A stretch of 64,000 bases of DNA from Osedax fenrisi (GCA_964019155.1 OZ025242.1:22492343-22556342), one strand, 5' to 3'. Positions 11,176-23,479 are shown, counted from the stretch's first letter. Translations and numbers: made by a program. The notes: generated by a model from the sequence alone, not told the origin.

Positions 11176-12021
11176 AAGTGCTATCATTGTGGTAATAATA
11201 CATTTTTCTTAATTATTTAAATTGTATTGCATAATATATGATATTAGTTAACTAATATATCACTTTTAGATATAAGGAATACTTATAAGATTTCATAATT
11301 ACAATTAATAAAACAAAATAAAAAAGTTCATTCAACCCCAAAGGCGGGGTTGAATGACATACCCTGTTTTACTTCTTTAATTGCTCTTATCATGAGAGTT
11401 TTATCACGTATTCTATCAGTTTGTTGAGTATAGTTTCTCATTTTTGATTCCTAGAAATAATATTTAAATAATAATTATGAAATTAGTAATTGATCCTCAT
11501 TACAATTAAATTAATTAATTATATTGATATACAATTAATTATATTATTTCTATGTAATCATTACTTAATTATATTCGAATCATTGAATATATATTATAAT
11601 ATTATAATTATATTAATATCATAATATTATAATATTATATTATAAATATTAACATATGATATGAGGTTGATTGAACAATGTTCATATAACCCCATTTTTA
11701 GTGGTTCACTCAACCCCATATCGAATTCGGGAAGAATTTTATCGAAATTCTTCAACTGTTTTTAAAGCGTTTTATTATTTTACTTAGCATTTTATATTGT
11801 ATCTTTAGTTTACTATCTTATTCTCTACTTTTAACTGTTTTTATCACACATTTTTATTTACATATGTTATCAATTTTTATTTTGTTTAATTATTATAGAT
11901 ATTTTTATACAGTTTACTTCCGTTTTAGTTTTAAGATCAATAACTATGATGAAGAGGTCATAAGCTCAAATAAACTAATATATTTGCTTAATTGATTTTT
12001 CAATAACACCCTTCTGAGTTC

Positions 12022-12059
<38 letters not shown>

Positions 12060-12479
12060 CATATATACATAATATGTATTACATATGTATATATATATAT
12101 AATTATTGTAGTTAATCTATTTTTAGAAAGAGTACAATATTATATTTACTATATAGCTATTAGTCGAGGCATTACTTAAATCTGTATATAATAATAATTA
12201 TAAAATGTATATGTATATGTATATATTTATTTATGTATAGAAATAATTTCTATAGACATAATATATACACTAACATAATACATTAACATAATATATAACT
12301 TTATGCAGTGTATATTATTATTATAATAGTAGGTATTGTAAATAAAAACAATACAATACCTTGACTAGATATTTCCCTATTGAAATTAATAATATATCTT
12401 ATAGATAATATTAATATTATATATATATATATATGTATAATTGCAATACATGTATATCCGACATTTAATTAAAACACAC
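11176..12479. other. AT-rich spacer with a hairpin, no gene seen
   Basis: A near-perfect palindrome near 11330-11357 (CATTCAACCCC AAAGGC GGGGTTGAATG) stands out. The same word class recurs at 11145-11160 and 11650-11715 (GGGGTTG / CAACCCC). This may be a small foldback element. No coding frame seen; an (AT)n tract lies near 12030-12053. Confidence 0.4.
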
Positions 12480-12655
12480 ATATATAATATCATAGTGAAT
12501 ACATATTTTAGTGTGTGATATCGATATCTATTAATCACATTGTGAAACACACATAAAATCATGTAATATATAACTATTAGTATAAATAGTATATAAAGCC
12601 GAGTCGATGTAGACAATCTGGAAATAACATATCTATATTTAGATTTAAGAAACCC
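12480..12655 (-). repeat. Anonymous dispersed repeat, copy B (inverted, partial)
   Basis: Reverse-complement similarity to the block at 10047-10285, through TCTGGAAATAACATATCTATATTT and TTAAGAAACCCCCAACAT. Confidence 0.45.
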
Positions 12656-12723
12656 CCAACATATCTTGATAATAATATTACTTTATTATGAACGGTCTAT
12701 TTAATTATAGTAATATTTAATTT

Positions 12724-12935
12724 CCCAGTAAACAACAGCATACAAATATGAACATATTATGTTTATAATATGAATATATTTATATGATTCTGCATATTTA
12801 TTTGACAACATATTAATATGAACATATTATGTGCATAATTCGAATTAATTTTGACATGAATTATTTGTATGTGCAGTTCATGTTCATATTTATATATAAA
12901 TATAAACAACAACATATATGTTGTTGTTTACTGGG
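12724..12935. mobile_element. MITE with CCCAGTAAACAACA termini (212 bp)
   Basis: It starts CCCAGTAAACAACAGCATA and ends TATATGTTGTTGTTTACTGGG, a long terminal inverted repeat. Body words TATGAACATATTATG recur in direct and inverted form. End sequences resemble those of the MITEs at 42662-42973 and 43398-43840 (CCAGCAAACA). Non-coding. Confidence 0.7.
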
Positions 12936-13061
12936 TTACATATATATTTAGTTATATAGGTTTTGATATACTTTTTTTAACAAAATAAATAATTTAAGTA
13001 GAATAAAGGATATAAACGTATGCGTTAATATATATATATATATGTATATAACATATATAAG

Positions 13062-13066
<5 letters not shown>

Positions 13067-13107
<41 letters not shown>
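13067..13107. repeat. (AT)n microsatellite
   Basis: AT dinucleotide run. Confidence 0.9.
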
Positions 13108-13109
<2 letters not shown>

Positions 13110-13167
13110 ACCTATATTTTCAAATTGTACGAATTTATATATATCTATAAAAAGGTCCTCTAACACT

Positions 13168-13389
13168 TACATAACTCTGTATAGGTAAATGAAATGATAA
13201 TAATCAAATAGAATGTACATAATCTATCACTAATATAATCGAATAATGTTGGATTTTTCTTACAGCTAAATATAGAAATGTTATTTCCAGATTCTCTCGA
13301 TTTTCATTGGCTATATTTAATGTTAATCTTCGTGTTCATGTGAATGATTATTATTATAAATGACATATGTCAGGTTTTACACGAGTGTG

Positions 13390-13395
<6 letters not shown>
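13168..13395 (+). repeat. Anonymous dispersed repeat, copy C
   Basis: Best-preserved partner of 46256-46495: both read CATAACTCTGTATAGGTAAA ... CATAATCTATCACTAATATA ... TAAATATAGAAATGTTATTT ... CTTCGTGTT ... ACACGAGTGTGATTAATATA. Function unknown. Confidence 0.75.
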
Positions 13396-13428
<33 letters not shown>

Positions 13429-13559
13429 CTAAGATATTATATATATTTTATAAAGATTATATTATTGAATGTTATGTTATTATTATTATTATTTATATAT
13501 ATATATATATATATATACAAATAATAACGTAAAACATATAACTATATTTTCGAGACCAT

Positions 13560-14055
13560 TACTCTACTTCATCATACTAATACTTTCTTCACTGGTTCCC
13601 ATTAAACAAACCCTTACCTTATCACATATTATTTATTATTCATTCCTCAATATAAGAATTTTCCATCCTATATGTTTACTTTTCTAGTATAAATATCTTA
13701 CCTTCTATCTCTCATAAATTATGCATATCATCTTCTATCTACCCCTATGGTCTATCCCTCAAAAATGAATACTTGGGCCCTTAGTTATATTGCTTCTATA
13801 CACTCACCATCCATCGGATCCATAATATCTCAAGATACATTACAAATATATACAACTATTGATCTCAGGTGGGAACATATAATACTAAAATTGTTTGTCA
13901 TTATTATTTTATTAAATAATTTCCTTCCGGTTTATTTTATTCTGTTTTATTTTATTATTTTAAATGGTATTTATTGTATTACCTACTTTTATTATTTGTA
14001 TTTGTATATATACACTTTTGAGAGATCATTTATGATTTATTTAAGTATTTAAATA
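13560..14055 (+). mobile_element. Degenerate LINE reverse transcriptase tail
   Basis: Around 13590 the plus strand reads FLHWFPLNKPLPYHILFII, a recognisable version of the 'LHWLP.. RI.YK..L' block found after the thumb of L2/CR1-type LINE proteins. Strand composition is pyrimidine-rich, as in the intact LINE at 17290-19600. The remaining pieces are out of frame. Low sequence similarity, so only moderately sure. Confidence 0.45.
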
Positions 14056-14074
14056 AATTGTCAATTCAATTCAA

Positions 14075-14720
14075 TATATATATATAATGATGATAATAAG
14101 GTTTATTAGCATTTATCATTGGTGTGAATATAGTTATAGGGTATACCCTCGTATACGTATTCACCTATAGGTGATTATAACAATATAGAACGAGAACAAA
14201 AAATAAATAAATATAATAAATAAATGAGATCAATAAATAAACAAAATGATAAAATAATTTAATTTATAAAAATAGTAATTTTTATGATTAAAATATGTGA
14301 ATATATTATAATGATAATATGTAAGCCTCAGGGTATATAATTAAAGGACGGGTGTGAATGGAGTGAACTAATATAGACAGGGAGGGAGTTCCATAAGGAT
14401 GGAACAATATAACTAAATAGGTACACGTTTACAGTATTTCAGGTTATACATGAGGGAACATTATTGAAATGTCGGCATTTGAACGTAATGAAATTAGTGG
14501 GAATCTTATTGTTATTAGATACGTCAAATAAGGAGGAGAAGTATAATATATTTATTTATGAGCGAGTGATAGAAGGTGTAAGAGGGAACGTTTTTTTTTA
14601 GGGAACCAGTAAGATAGGAGTTGATGGGAGTCGGTAATGGAATAATAAAACCGATTAATGGAGAAAATGGTTCATATAGAATAATGCACGAATTATATTA
14701 TGTAAGGGTGCGAGCGACGT
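14075..14720 (-). mobile_element. Degenerate LINE 3' end (minus strand)
   Basis: On the minus strand around 14410-14350 the sequence reads IVPSLWNSLPVYISSLHSHP, the 'WNSLP' block near the C terminus of many LINE ORF2 proteins. Downstream (toward 14080) the sequence ends in an ATTATCATCATT-type tail like other LINE 3' ends. Further frames on the 5' side (14450-14720) are broken. Confidence 0.45.
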
Positions 14721-15019
14721 TGCCAAAAAATATAGTAATAATATAATTCACAATTTTAAAATATAGGAGAAATAGACATGGAGTATTATAAAGTAATATA
14801 TTTAAATTGTTTATCCTTAGTAATTAATTACCAAATCTGTCTTCTATATATAGCTAATAAATATGGCTTTATATGCAATAAAACAAAATTCTATATACAT
14901 ATATATACAAGTATCTTATCAATTTATAATAATATATATCACATATAATTATAAATTAATGTATCTAATATTTATAAGATATTATTCTAAATAATGTCAT
15001 ATATATATATATATATGTT

Positions 15020-15480
15020 ATGCAACCGAACAGCACCAGGGTCAGAGTCCCTGATCACATCACAACCACAAACTCTGAAGTTGGAGTGCCGCTCCCAATC
15101 GGGCGACTTTATGATGAAGTGTCCTTAAATCCGGAAGGAAGGAACAATTTGAGAACAAAAACCAAAGAGCCATACTGCAAGCAGAAACTAAAAATAGGAG
15201 TAATGAACGTAAGAATAATTCGTTTCCCAAACAAAATAAAAGAATTATCAGAATTAACCAATCACAATGACATAAACATACGTAGAATTGTTGACCACAA
15301 AATCTGCCATTATGAAATAATTATATACGAAAAACACGAAAAATCAACACTAAAATTACCTCTGCATGGCGTAATATCAACAACGCATCCGCTGAAGGAA
15401 TTGGAATATTAATCGATACCAAATCTGAAAACGTCCTCTCAGAAATAACAAAATGGAATAATAGAATGCATTACTCTACA
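15020..15480 (+). mobile_element. RTE-like LINE: N-terminal endonuclease fragment
   Basis: A frame from 15020 contains KLKIGVMNVRIIRFPNKIKE, the 'lrig..NVRtl...gK..el' opening of RTE/L1-type APE endonucleases (Asn being the first catalytic residue). A shifted frame continues at about 15395 with SAEGIGILIDTKSENVLSEI and SNNRM-like spelling, matching the 'GvGfll....v....R' block. The rest is lost where a second LINE begins near 15481. Confidence 0.55.
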
Positions 15481-15978
15481 ATTCGATTATTAATAATTCA
15501 TTTGCGCAATTAATAAATAAGCCAACTCGTAATACTAATATAATTGATTTACTTTTTACTATTGAAAAAAAAGTATTATCTAATATAAATATTGGAGACT
15601 ATTTCGGATTATATAAAAATATAAGTGACCACTATTCTGTTTGATTTAATATAAATATTGAAAAATAACCATGTACAAAGATTTTAAATTTATACAATTT
15701 TGATTTAGTAATGCTAATACAAAATAGAAGATTTAAAGAACGAACACATTATCTGTATAGAATTAACTAAATTCCTTATCAATAATAACATTCTTCATTA
15801 CTATCAAAGTTCATATATGCCACGTTTAAATACTATAATGGCGATCTGTAAGATCATTAATAACATTTAATCGATTAGGAAAAGTACATTCCGCATGTTG
15901 TTGGATATGTTTGACACACTTAATCATATGATTCTACTCTCAATATTACCAGAAATTGATATTTCTGGTTCCGCACTG

Positions 15979-16765
15979 CACTGTTAGAAATAAGGGTTCT
16001 TTGGACAGGCATTTTAGTACAAAGAATATCATGATATTGGCATAGGGATCTTTAGAATCATAAAATCAAGAGAATCTTAAATACGAAATAAATATATACT
16101 AAATGGGTTCTTTTCAATGATCTAAAGACTCTTAAATTTAAAAGAACCCTTTACTATTACTAATGATAATATTTACACTATGTTAATATGTAATATATGT
16201 ACAGTGTAATTGTATATATATATATTATTATAATTAATTAATATATTTATATACATTTCTGTAAACTAGTTATTTAAATAATATTTTATAAAAATCAAAT
16301 AATAAATAATTAAACCTATTATTTATATTTAAATTACTATTATAATTTTAAATATGTTATGATGAATGCAAATATATCCATTTTTAAATAACTCTGGTTT
16401 ATCTTCATCCACGCATAAATCTTTCGCCTTTTACTAAAGATTTTCGTGGAGAGGAATAATTTAATATGTATTATTAAATTTTTCTATCTCTACTTTGTAG
16501 GGAAAAATTATCAATGTATTATGTTTAATTTAGTTTAATATATATAAATTATATATTTATATATTTTATAATATATATATAATATACTTTATTTATATTA
16601 TAATAAGGAACCAAAAATCTATCATATATTCTTATATATTTGCAATTCCAATGAATCCTATATAAATAATATTCAGAAAGGTTTATTTAGGCTATTTTTG
16701 CCCAAAGAACCCTTTGAAATAATAGGCAGGTAAGATTCTTTAAATAACCTTTATTCTATAGAGTG
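15979..16765. mobile_element. MITE-like element with CACTG termini
   Basis: The left end reads CACTGTTAGAAATAAGGGTT. The right end, reverse complemented, reads CACTCTATAGAATAAAGGTT (about 15 of 20 identical). A second inverted pair just inside is AAGGGTTCTTTGG. CACTG termini are typical of the CMC group (EnSpm/Chapaev), but the target duplication is unclear. The interior is AT-rich and non-coding. It separates adjoining parts of a LINE reverse transcriptase, which supports its being an insertion. Confidence 0.6.
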
Positions 16766-17289
16766 GTTTAAATTATATATAAAATATCGATTTTATAATT
16801 TAAAGTTGGTAGATCAAAATCAAAACTTCGCCTCATTACAAATAGAGTACTTCAGGGCTTTGTTATTGGACTGGTTTTATTTAATATATATATATATATA
16901 TATAGATTTATCCTATCTTTAAATAATTTAAAAATCACCCAAGTGTAGGTTTCACTATTTTTCTGATGTTCTACAAATATACACTAATTCTCTATCTCCA
17001 AATGAAGCCCATACAAAGTTATCAAACTGTTTAAAAAATATTATTGACTCTAATTCACTGAAACTGAATCCTGGAAAAACTAAAATAATATTTATTGATC
17101 CAAATAAAAAGTCAATATATTCTATAAACACCAATTTATATTTAATACTAAAATTCTTGATCTCACCGAAAAAGTTCACAATATTGGCATTATTTGTAAC
17201 ACAAATCATGATTTATTTCAATAATAATACGAAATGCAAATTGTCCGTATCATAAATACATCACTTTTAAAACATATAAATCAATATTT

Positions 17290-19514
17290 TTAAGTCATCC
17301 AACTTGATTTGTTCTCACTCTGTTGGCCCTTGTATTTCTGATCATCACATTATATTTTTTACCCTCCAATCCCTTAAACCTCCCCACCCCACTATCACTC
17401 GTTCTTTCCGCAAAACAAAAATCATCAACACTCACGATTTCATCAGAGACTTCCTAACCCTCCCACATAACTCACCTGATGAATTATTTACCACTCTTTC
17501 AAGTACCCTCGATTCCCACGCTCCAATAATTATTAAAAAATCCTTCCTTAGACTTGACACTTCCTGGTATACCCTCGCACTCCTAAAACAAAAGCGTAAA
17601 TTGCGTACACTTGAAAAGAAATTGATTAAATCAAAATCTGAATCTATTCTTGCGCTTTATCAACTGTTCAAGTCCAAACATAGACGTGATCTCTTAATTG
17701 CAAAATCGCTTCATATTACTGCCTCTCTGGAATCATGCTCATCAGATCAAAAGAAAACGTTCACCATTTGTTCGAAACTCCTTGGGCGTAATAAAAAGAA
17801 AACTTTACCCGACTTTCCACCAGACACCTTATCATCAACTTTTGATGACTATTTCCATCATAAGCTTACACGTACTCTCAGCAATCTCCCACGATATACC
17901 ACTTTAATAACCCCCACCATGCCAACTCACTCACTTAATGTATTTTCAGTCCCTTCCATGTCAGACATAGGCACACTTCTTAAAGCAACTAAAAGTTCAT
18001 CTCCTCTTGACCCTATTCCTCTTTCCCTTTTACACGAAATCACTGAATCCCTCACTATCCCTCTCAATAATATATTCTGTGAATCCCTCGAATCCGGTAC
18101 GTTTCCAACATCCTATAAACATGCACTCATTACACCCCTCCTTAAGAAACCAAACCTTGACCCTCAGAGCCTCAATAATTATCGTCCAATCTCAAACCTG
18201 TCGATATTTTCCAAAACTTTGGAACGAATCGTCGCGAAACAACTAACGTCTTATTTAATATCACACAAAATCCCTCATATCTTCCAAAGTGCATATCTTC
18301 CTTCCAAATCAACAGAAACCGCACTAGCGAAGATATCCAGTGATATTCTCACTAACCTTGATAACAAAAATGGCACAATACTCGCACTACTTGATCTCTC
18401 CTCTGCGTTTGACACTATTGACCACACGATTCTCATACACCGTCTTACATCTATAGGTATCACTGGTACTGCACACAAATGGCTATCCTCATTCATAACC
18501 AACCGAACTTCCTCAGTTTTAGTTCACTCAACCCGTTCATCTTCCCGTCTTGTAACACACGGTGTTCCCCAAGGGTCAGTCCTTGGACCAATACTCTTTA
18601 ACATTTACATAATTCCCCTTCTCCACCTTATCTCGAATTCTCCAGTTAGCTTCCATACATATGCAGACGACATACAACTTTATGTAAAATGTACAGAAAA
18701 CGTTAATTTTGCACCCGACATCCTCTCCTCTACTATTACCACCATTCATAACTGGCTCACAATAAACTCCCTCGTCTTTAACCCAATTAAAACCGAGGCT
18801 ATATTCCTTCACCTTCCACTCCGAAGTAAAACGTTACCAACTCCCCCTCCAATTAACATTAATGGACAGCTCATCATGTACTCAACCCATGTCAAAAATC
18901 TTGGTGTTATATTTTACAATACTTTTAATTTTTACAGACAACTGTCCCACATAACAAAACTATTAAACTATCAACTACATTCACTACGCCTTATTCGTCA
19001 TTCAATATCAATATCCACTGCTACTATTATAGCTTCTGCTTACATCCTACCTCTATTCGACTACTGCAATTTTATCCTTTATAATACCCCCTCATCGTAT
19101 ATTACTAAACTACAAATTCTTCAAAATTCTATAGCTAGGTGTATATTCAACATACCAAAATACTCCCACACTCATATATCTCCATTCTTAGTTAAACTCC
19201 ACTGGCTACCTGTACGCCATAGAATCCTATATAAAACTCTACTACTGGCTCATAAAGCAATCCACCATGACTCTCCTGACTACCTAGCATCCCTACTCAA
19301 ACTTAAATTACCAACTAGTACCACTACACGCTCCACCAATACGTTTCTACTTCAACTTCCTCCTAAACACAAATTACATTCAACCAACACTCGAGCATGG
19401 GCAATATCCGTCCCATACTCGTGGAACACTCTCCCCACATCCATCCGTACTACACCATCAACTCCCAACTTCAAGAAACTACTGAAAACCTACCTATTTA
19501 ATATGAAACATTAA
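17290..19514 (+). CDS. L2/CR1-like LINE ORF2, 5'-truncated: reverse transcriptase
   Basis: Best-preserved protein of the window: over 730 codons open, from about 17281 to the stop at 19512-19514. No credible start codon exists. The frame opens in the last part of the APE endonuclease (SHSVGPCISDHHIIFF, containing the SDH catalytic motif), so the copy is 5' truncated as LINEs usually are. In order: NYRPISNLSIFSKTLERIV (fingers), STETALAKI, LLDLSSAFDTIDH (motif A, Asp), GVPQGSVLGPILFNIYI (motif B), HTYADDIQLYV (catalytic Asp pair), LPLFDYCNFILYN, LQILQNSIARCIF, LVKLHWLPVRHRILYKTLL, then SVPYSWNTLPTSIR and a final FKKLLKTYLF. It would copy element RNA at a nicked chromosomal target. The full reading frame implies recent insertion; mobility is impossible without the missing 5' part. 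Confidence 0.9.
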
Positions 19515-19600
19515 CTTAATATATATATGGACGGCCGATTGCTTTATAAGCACAGTTTGCAGTCCGAAAACCGAAAAATGTAAAATGTATGTAATAATAA
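19515..19600 (+). mobile_element. 3' UTR and end of the intact LINE
   Basis: A short 3' UTR (GGACGGCCGATTGCTTTATA) ends in short iterated words (ATGTAAAATGTATGTAATAA), as expected for L2/CR1-type LINEs, which end in brief repeats rather than long poly(A). The old LINE resumes shortly after. Confidence 0.5.
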
Positions 19601-19854
19601 CTAGTCTTGTATTTTCTACCGTAGACCAATATAATATTCTACTAATTAATCGTACAGCTAAAAATCTAGAGCCATTAGTAAAGTTGCATATATCGATCGA
19701 TAACCAAGGATATATGTATTAGGATACTAGCCTGATGAGGAACTGCATTGGCTCACTCTTGCTTCACGTATAAAATACAAGCTATCAATACTAATACATC
19801 GTACACGTGTACAGTAAACGTGAAAGTACTTTCATATTCAACTGAACTAATACA

Positions 19855-20060
19855 CATAAATAAGAGCGAAGCTTGAGGGGAGGTACGACGTACCTGGTAC
19901 GTCGTTATCGTGTGCATTGCATTGCAATGGCGGCCAATATGCTATATGATGGTGGACGCTTTCAGTTACTTGGAGAATGAGCTGACAAAGCCAAATATCA
20001 AAACAAAATTGATGTCCGAAAAGTGGTTGATCAGGCAAAATCGCCTAGAAGTTTAACATT
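19855..20060. other. GC-richer island, unexplained
   Basis: Contains the palindrome GGTACGACGTACCTGGTACG and, on the plus strand, an ATG at 19927 followed by MAANMLYDGGRFQLLGE, a TGA, then ADKAKYQNKIDVRKVVDQAK and a stop near 20070. The frame is open on both sides of the TGA. I recognise no family; possibly an old gene fragment or transposon part. Confidence 0.3.
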
Positions 20061-20700
20061 GAAGAGATAGGAATTTTATAATGGAGAGTATAGGAAGAAA
20101 TTCAATTAGTTTATGTGTATCTATATATATATAGATATACATATGTATACATATTGTATACTTCTGAAATTTATTGTACTAAAAATATTACAATATTAGA
20201 TAAGTTAATAAAAATAAAATAAAATTTAAATGCAATTTTCAATTTTCCTAGTATTTTTTAATTTTTTTCACAGAAATTAAAAAAAATTAATTTTGTTATA
20301 TATGACATTCATTTAATGATAATTTTATATTATATTATATTATATTAATACTTTATTTGTAAGAAAATTAATAATTTATTTTAAAAAATAGGATTGCATA
20401 GGATTTTTTTTTAAACTGAAAATGTACAGGAATTCCATAATCATGTTTTTTTTAAATTTTTTTTTAATATTTCAATTCGTTCATCTTTTTTCTATATTAC
20501 CATATCTTTTTTAAAAAATTACTATTATAAATTTTTTTTAAAACAGGATTTAAAAAATAAAAAATTTCCTAAAAATGCTAATTCCTGAATATATTATTTT
20601 ATAGTTAATATTATATAGCTACTATTAATATTTACACAATTATAGTATAGATTATTATAATTAATAACATATTGACTATCAAATAATTAAATCTAGTTTT
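20061..20700. other. AT-rich spacer, no gene seen
   Basis: Dominated by poly(A)/poly(T) runs (20200-20580). Confidence 0.4.
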
Positions 20701-20830
20701 AATAGATAGAGAAAAAGATAGATGAATTGCTAATATTGACGAAGGATAGAGACGGATGGAGAAAATGTACACTTGTTGCGAGTAAGATGATTCCCCCTAT
20801 GATGTATGCGTCACGGGATTGAAAGTAAAA
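20700..20830 (+). mobile_element. Possible RTE-like LINE C-terminal tail
   Basis: The plus strand reads LTKDRDGWRKCTLVASKMIP near 20735-20800. The 'DRDGWRK' spelling is common at the C terminus of RTE-type ORF2 proteins. Short, no other motif. Confidence 0.4.
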
Positions 20831-20851
20831 GTAAGTATAAATATGTTATAA

Positions 20852-20895
<44 letters not shown>

Positions 20896-21035
20896 CTATA
20901 TCTAGTTCATAGCTTGGAGCCAAATCAAGAGAGTCAGATATGAAATATATGGCCACACGAAAGCGCAACAGCATATTGACAGTTTTAATCCACAACACCC
21001 TATCTTACACCCTATGTATAACATTTAGTATATAC

Positions 21036-21080
<45 letters not shown>

Positions 21081-22035
21081 AACATTTAGTATATATATAT
21101 ATAATATATATATATAAACATTTAGTATATATTTAAACATTTATTATTATATATTTGAATGTTTAGTAATACAACATGTTAAATTTTATATTTTCAAAAT
21201 TGACAGATGTAAACTACGATCTGCGCATTTGATGACTATGACATGCGCATTTGAAATAGCTAGTATGGAGATTTGAGTATTTTTGTTACAAAATATTATT
21301 TAAATCATCTTGTTCCTGTATAAGACGTTATTTGTATATAAAATCCTTTGGTATTTATGTTTACAATACTAGTATACATTTAATGCAGTGCGTCCAATCT
21401 ACGCCGTCGTCGTCCATTATAATATTTCCAAAAAATAACCACGCCGTGCAATGTAAATAGATATGAATTTATGCTTTACAATAAATTCAATTACACAAAT
21501 TTAATAATAGGTAATCACATTTTTTCTATAGTTTAATAATATATCATTCTATTATGACATTATTTTTTATTACATATCCATTCATCCAAATATTTATTAT
21601 ATATATTTATAAATAGATATTTTATTTATCATTAATAAACAAAGATAAATTAAAATTAATCCTTTTTATTTTTTTTCAAAGTATTTCATTACAGCCTATT
21701 GTATTTTCTACTTATATTGAACATTTCAATTCACTATTTCCATTATCCAATGATATATTGAATTTTGAGTGAAAGTAATACACGAAAAACATTATTTATA
21801 TGTAAATGGCATTTAAAGTTTACAATAACATTTTGAATTACCATTTAGAAAATGATATTACATACATATATGTATGTATTTGTATAATATAGAATACATA
21901 AAATATATGATATGAAAATAATATTTATATATATATAAAGTAAGATTATATGTATTAATGTATTTTATATAAATACTATATATGTATGTAAAAACGAAAT
22001 AATCAGAATTGTTTTAGAATTAATAGATCTACCTC
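20831..22035. other. AT-rich spacer with microsatellites, no gene seen
   Basis: (AT)n tracts lie near 20858-20893 and 21034-21077. The repeated word CATTTAGTATATATA occurs three times at 21023-21140. TGCGCATTTGA appears twice (21220, 21245). No coding frame. Confidence 0.4.
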
Positions 22036-22039
22036 TGGG

Positions 22040-23000
22040 CAATAATTACGGTTATAAGAATTATCGGAAGCGCAAATGCAAACAATCGGACAGCTACTAT
22101 CCTTTTCATCGATTTCTCCAAAGCTTTCGATTCCATTCATCGAGGAAAGATAGCAGAGATACTCAATGCATACGGTATACCAGATGAGATAATAAATGCT
22201 ATCATGATAGCATACAAAAATACTAAATTTATTGTGAGAACTGACAATGGAGATACTGACTTTATAAACATATCGGGTGGAGTTTTTCAAGGTGATACAC
22301 TTGCTCCTTTTCATAATTTGTCTTGACTATGTTTTGAAGAATGTATTATACCGAAATAATGATCTCGGGTTACCCTCATTGAGAGAAGGAGCAAAATATA
22401 TCCAGCTATACATAATTACAGATGTGGACTGCAAAAGAAATTGGGCTATCTATAAATACTGGAAAGATGAAATTCATCAGTATAAATCAAGGAATAAATG
22501 AAGTTATAAAAAAAAGCCTAAACGGTAAGAATATTAAAGAAGTTTCTGATTTTAAGTATCTTGGGAGCTACATCCAGTCAACTGAAAAATTTATCAATAT
22601 CAGATTAGCTTAAAGCTGGGCTGCCTTAAATGAGATGAACGCTATATGGAAATCTAGACTACCCGATAAAATGAAAAGACTCAATGGAAATTATACTCGA
22701 ATGCTGCGTGCCATACTAAATAGATATTGGAAAGATCATCCTAACAATACAAATATATACGGAAATATACCGGACATTTTCACGTCGATAAGACAGCAAG
22801 ATTGCGTTTTTCTGGGCACTGTTGGAGATCCAAATTGGAACTGGCATCGAATTTCATAATCTGTCAACCTACTCATGGTAAAAGAAAAATAGGTCGATGG
22901 GACCTACCTATCGCAGGAACTACGTCGATCAGATGGTGGATGATACACTCTGTGATATAAACGAAATAAAAAAGGCGATGGGAGATAGTCAAAAACTTGT
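22040..23000 (+). mobile_element. RTE-like LINE fragment, plus strand
   Basis: Near 22095 the frame reads FIDFSKAFDSIHRGKIAEIL (motif A), then AYGIPDEIINAIMIAYKNTK, then GGVFQGDTLAPF (motif B, the 'QGDTLAP' spelling used by this lineage) and FIICLDYVLKNVLY. A partly lost YADD region follows near 22410, where only YIQLYIITD remains. Then come INTGKMKFISI and FKYLGSYIQSTEK near 22450-22590, and a C-terminal part ending in VDQMVDDTLCDINEIKKAMG near 22925-22985. Several frameshifts. The fingers are deleted in the same way as in the minus-strand relative at 42120-43935, suggesting both derive from one internally deleted master. Confidence 0.75.
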
Positions 23001-23479
23001 TATTTATTATATTAAAATGTATTAATATATGCATAATATATATACATATATATAGTACATTTTTATATATTCAATTAATTTTAATCTAAAATGCGTGTAT
23101 TTAATTTGACAATACTCATAGCATAGGTACCAATATAGTATAAAATAAATTGTATACAAATAAATACTATTATATGTTTATAAATATATTTAAATGTTCA
23201 AGATTGATAAATAAATCACAATGTTATACAGCATTTATTTAACAGATTAATTAGTAATTATTACTGATAATTTAAATTATATATTCAACTGGTACTTCCA
23301 ATAAAGTACTCTTTTTATTTTCTTATATGAAGATTTGAAGTATACTTTATAGCTCAAATGATAGATAAATATTTGATTATTTTATTTCTTACATAATAAT
23401 TACATTTTTTTTTCGAAAATAATAATTCCGAAGCACGTATACGTCCGACGGACGTCGTCCGTATACGAAGGACTCCCCA
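23001..23479. other. AT-rich spacer, no gene seen
   Basis: Contains a palindrome at 23434-23470 (CGTATACG TCCGACGGACG TCGTCCGTATACG). No coding frame. Confidence 0.4.

Larger units (their letters stand above)
15481..19850 (+). mobile_element. Old CR1/jockey-like LINE broken by two later insertions
   Basis: Pieces of one element appear in correct order. At 15485-15660 there is an endonuclease C-terminal part ('NKPTRNTNIIDLLFT', then SDHYSV). At 15900-15978 comes motif A as LDMFDTLNHMILL. After a MITE (15979-16765) the frame resumes at once with WFKLYIKYRF and a degenerate GVPQGS block near 16850. HYFSDVLQIY (altered YADD box) and LKLNPGKTKIIF follow near 16950-17090, and VHNIGII near 17180. 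After insertion of the second LINE (17290 to about 19600) the old element resumes with YNILLINRTAKNL near 19630 and ELHWL ... RIKYKLSIL near 19740-19790. Decayed and non-functional. Confidence 0.7.

Noticed and set aside
16955..17209. Minus-strand frame of 84 codons
   Set aside because: Antisense to LINE reverse transcriptase sequence on the plus strand.
18275..18812. Two minus-strand frames within the intact LINE
   Set aside because: Shadows of the plus-strand reverse transcriptase frame.
22003..22314. Minus-strand frame of 103 codons
   Set aside because: Antisense to a recognisable RTE-like reverse transcriptase on the plus strand.
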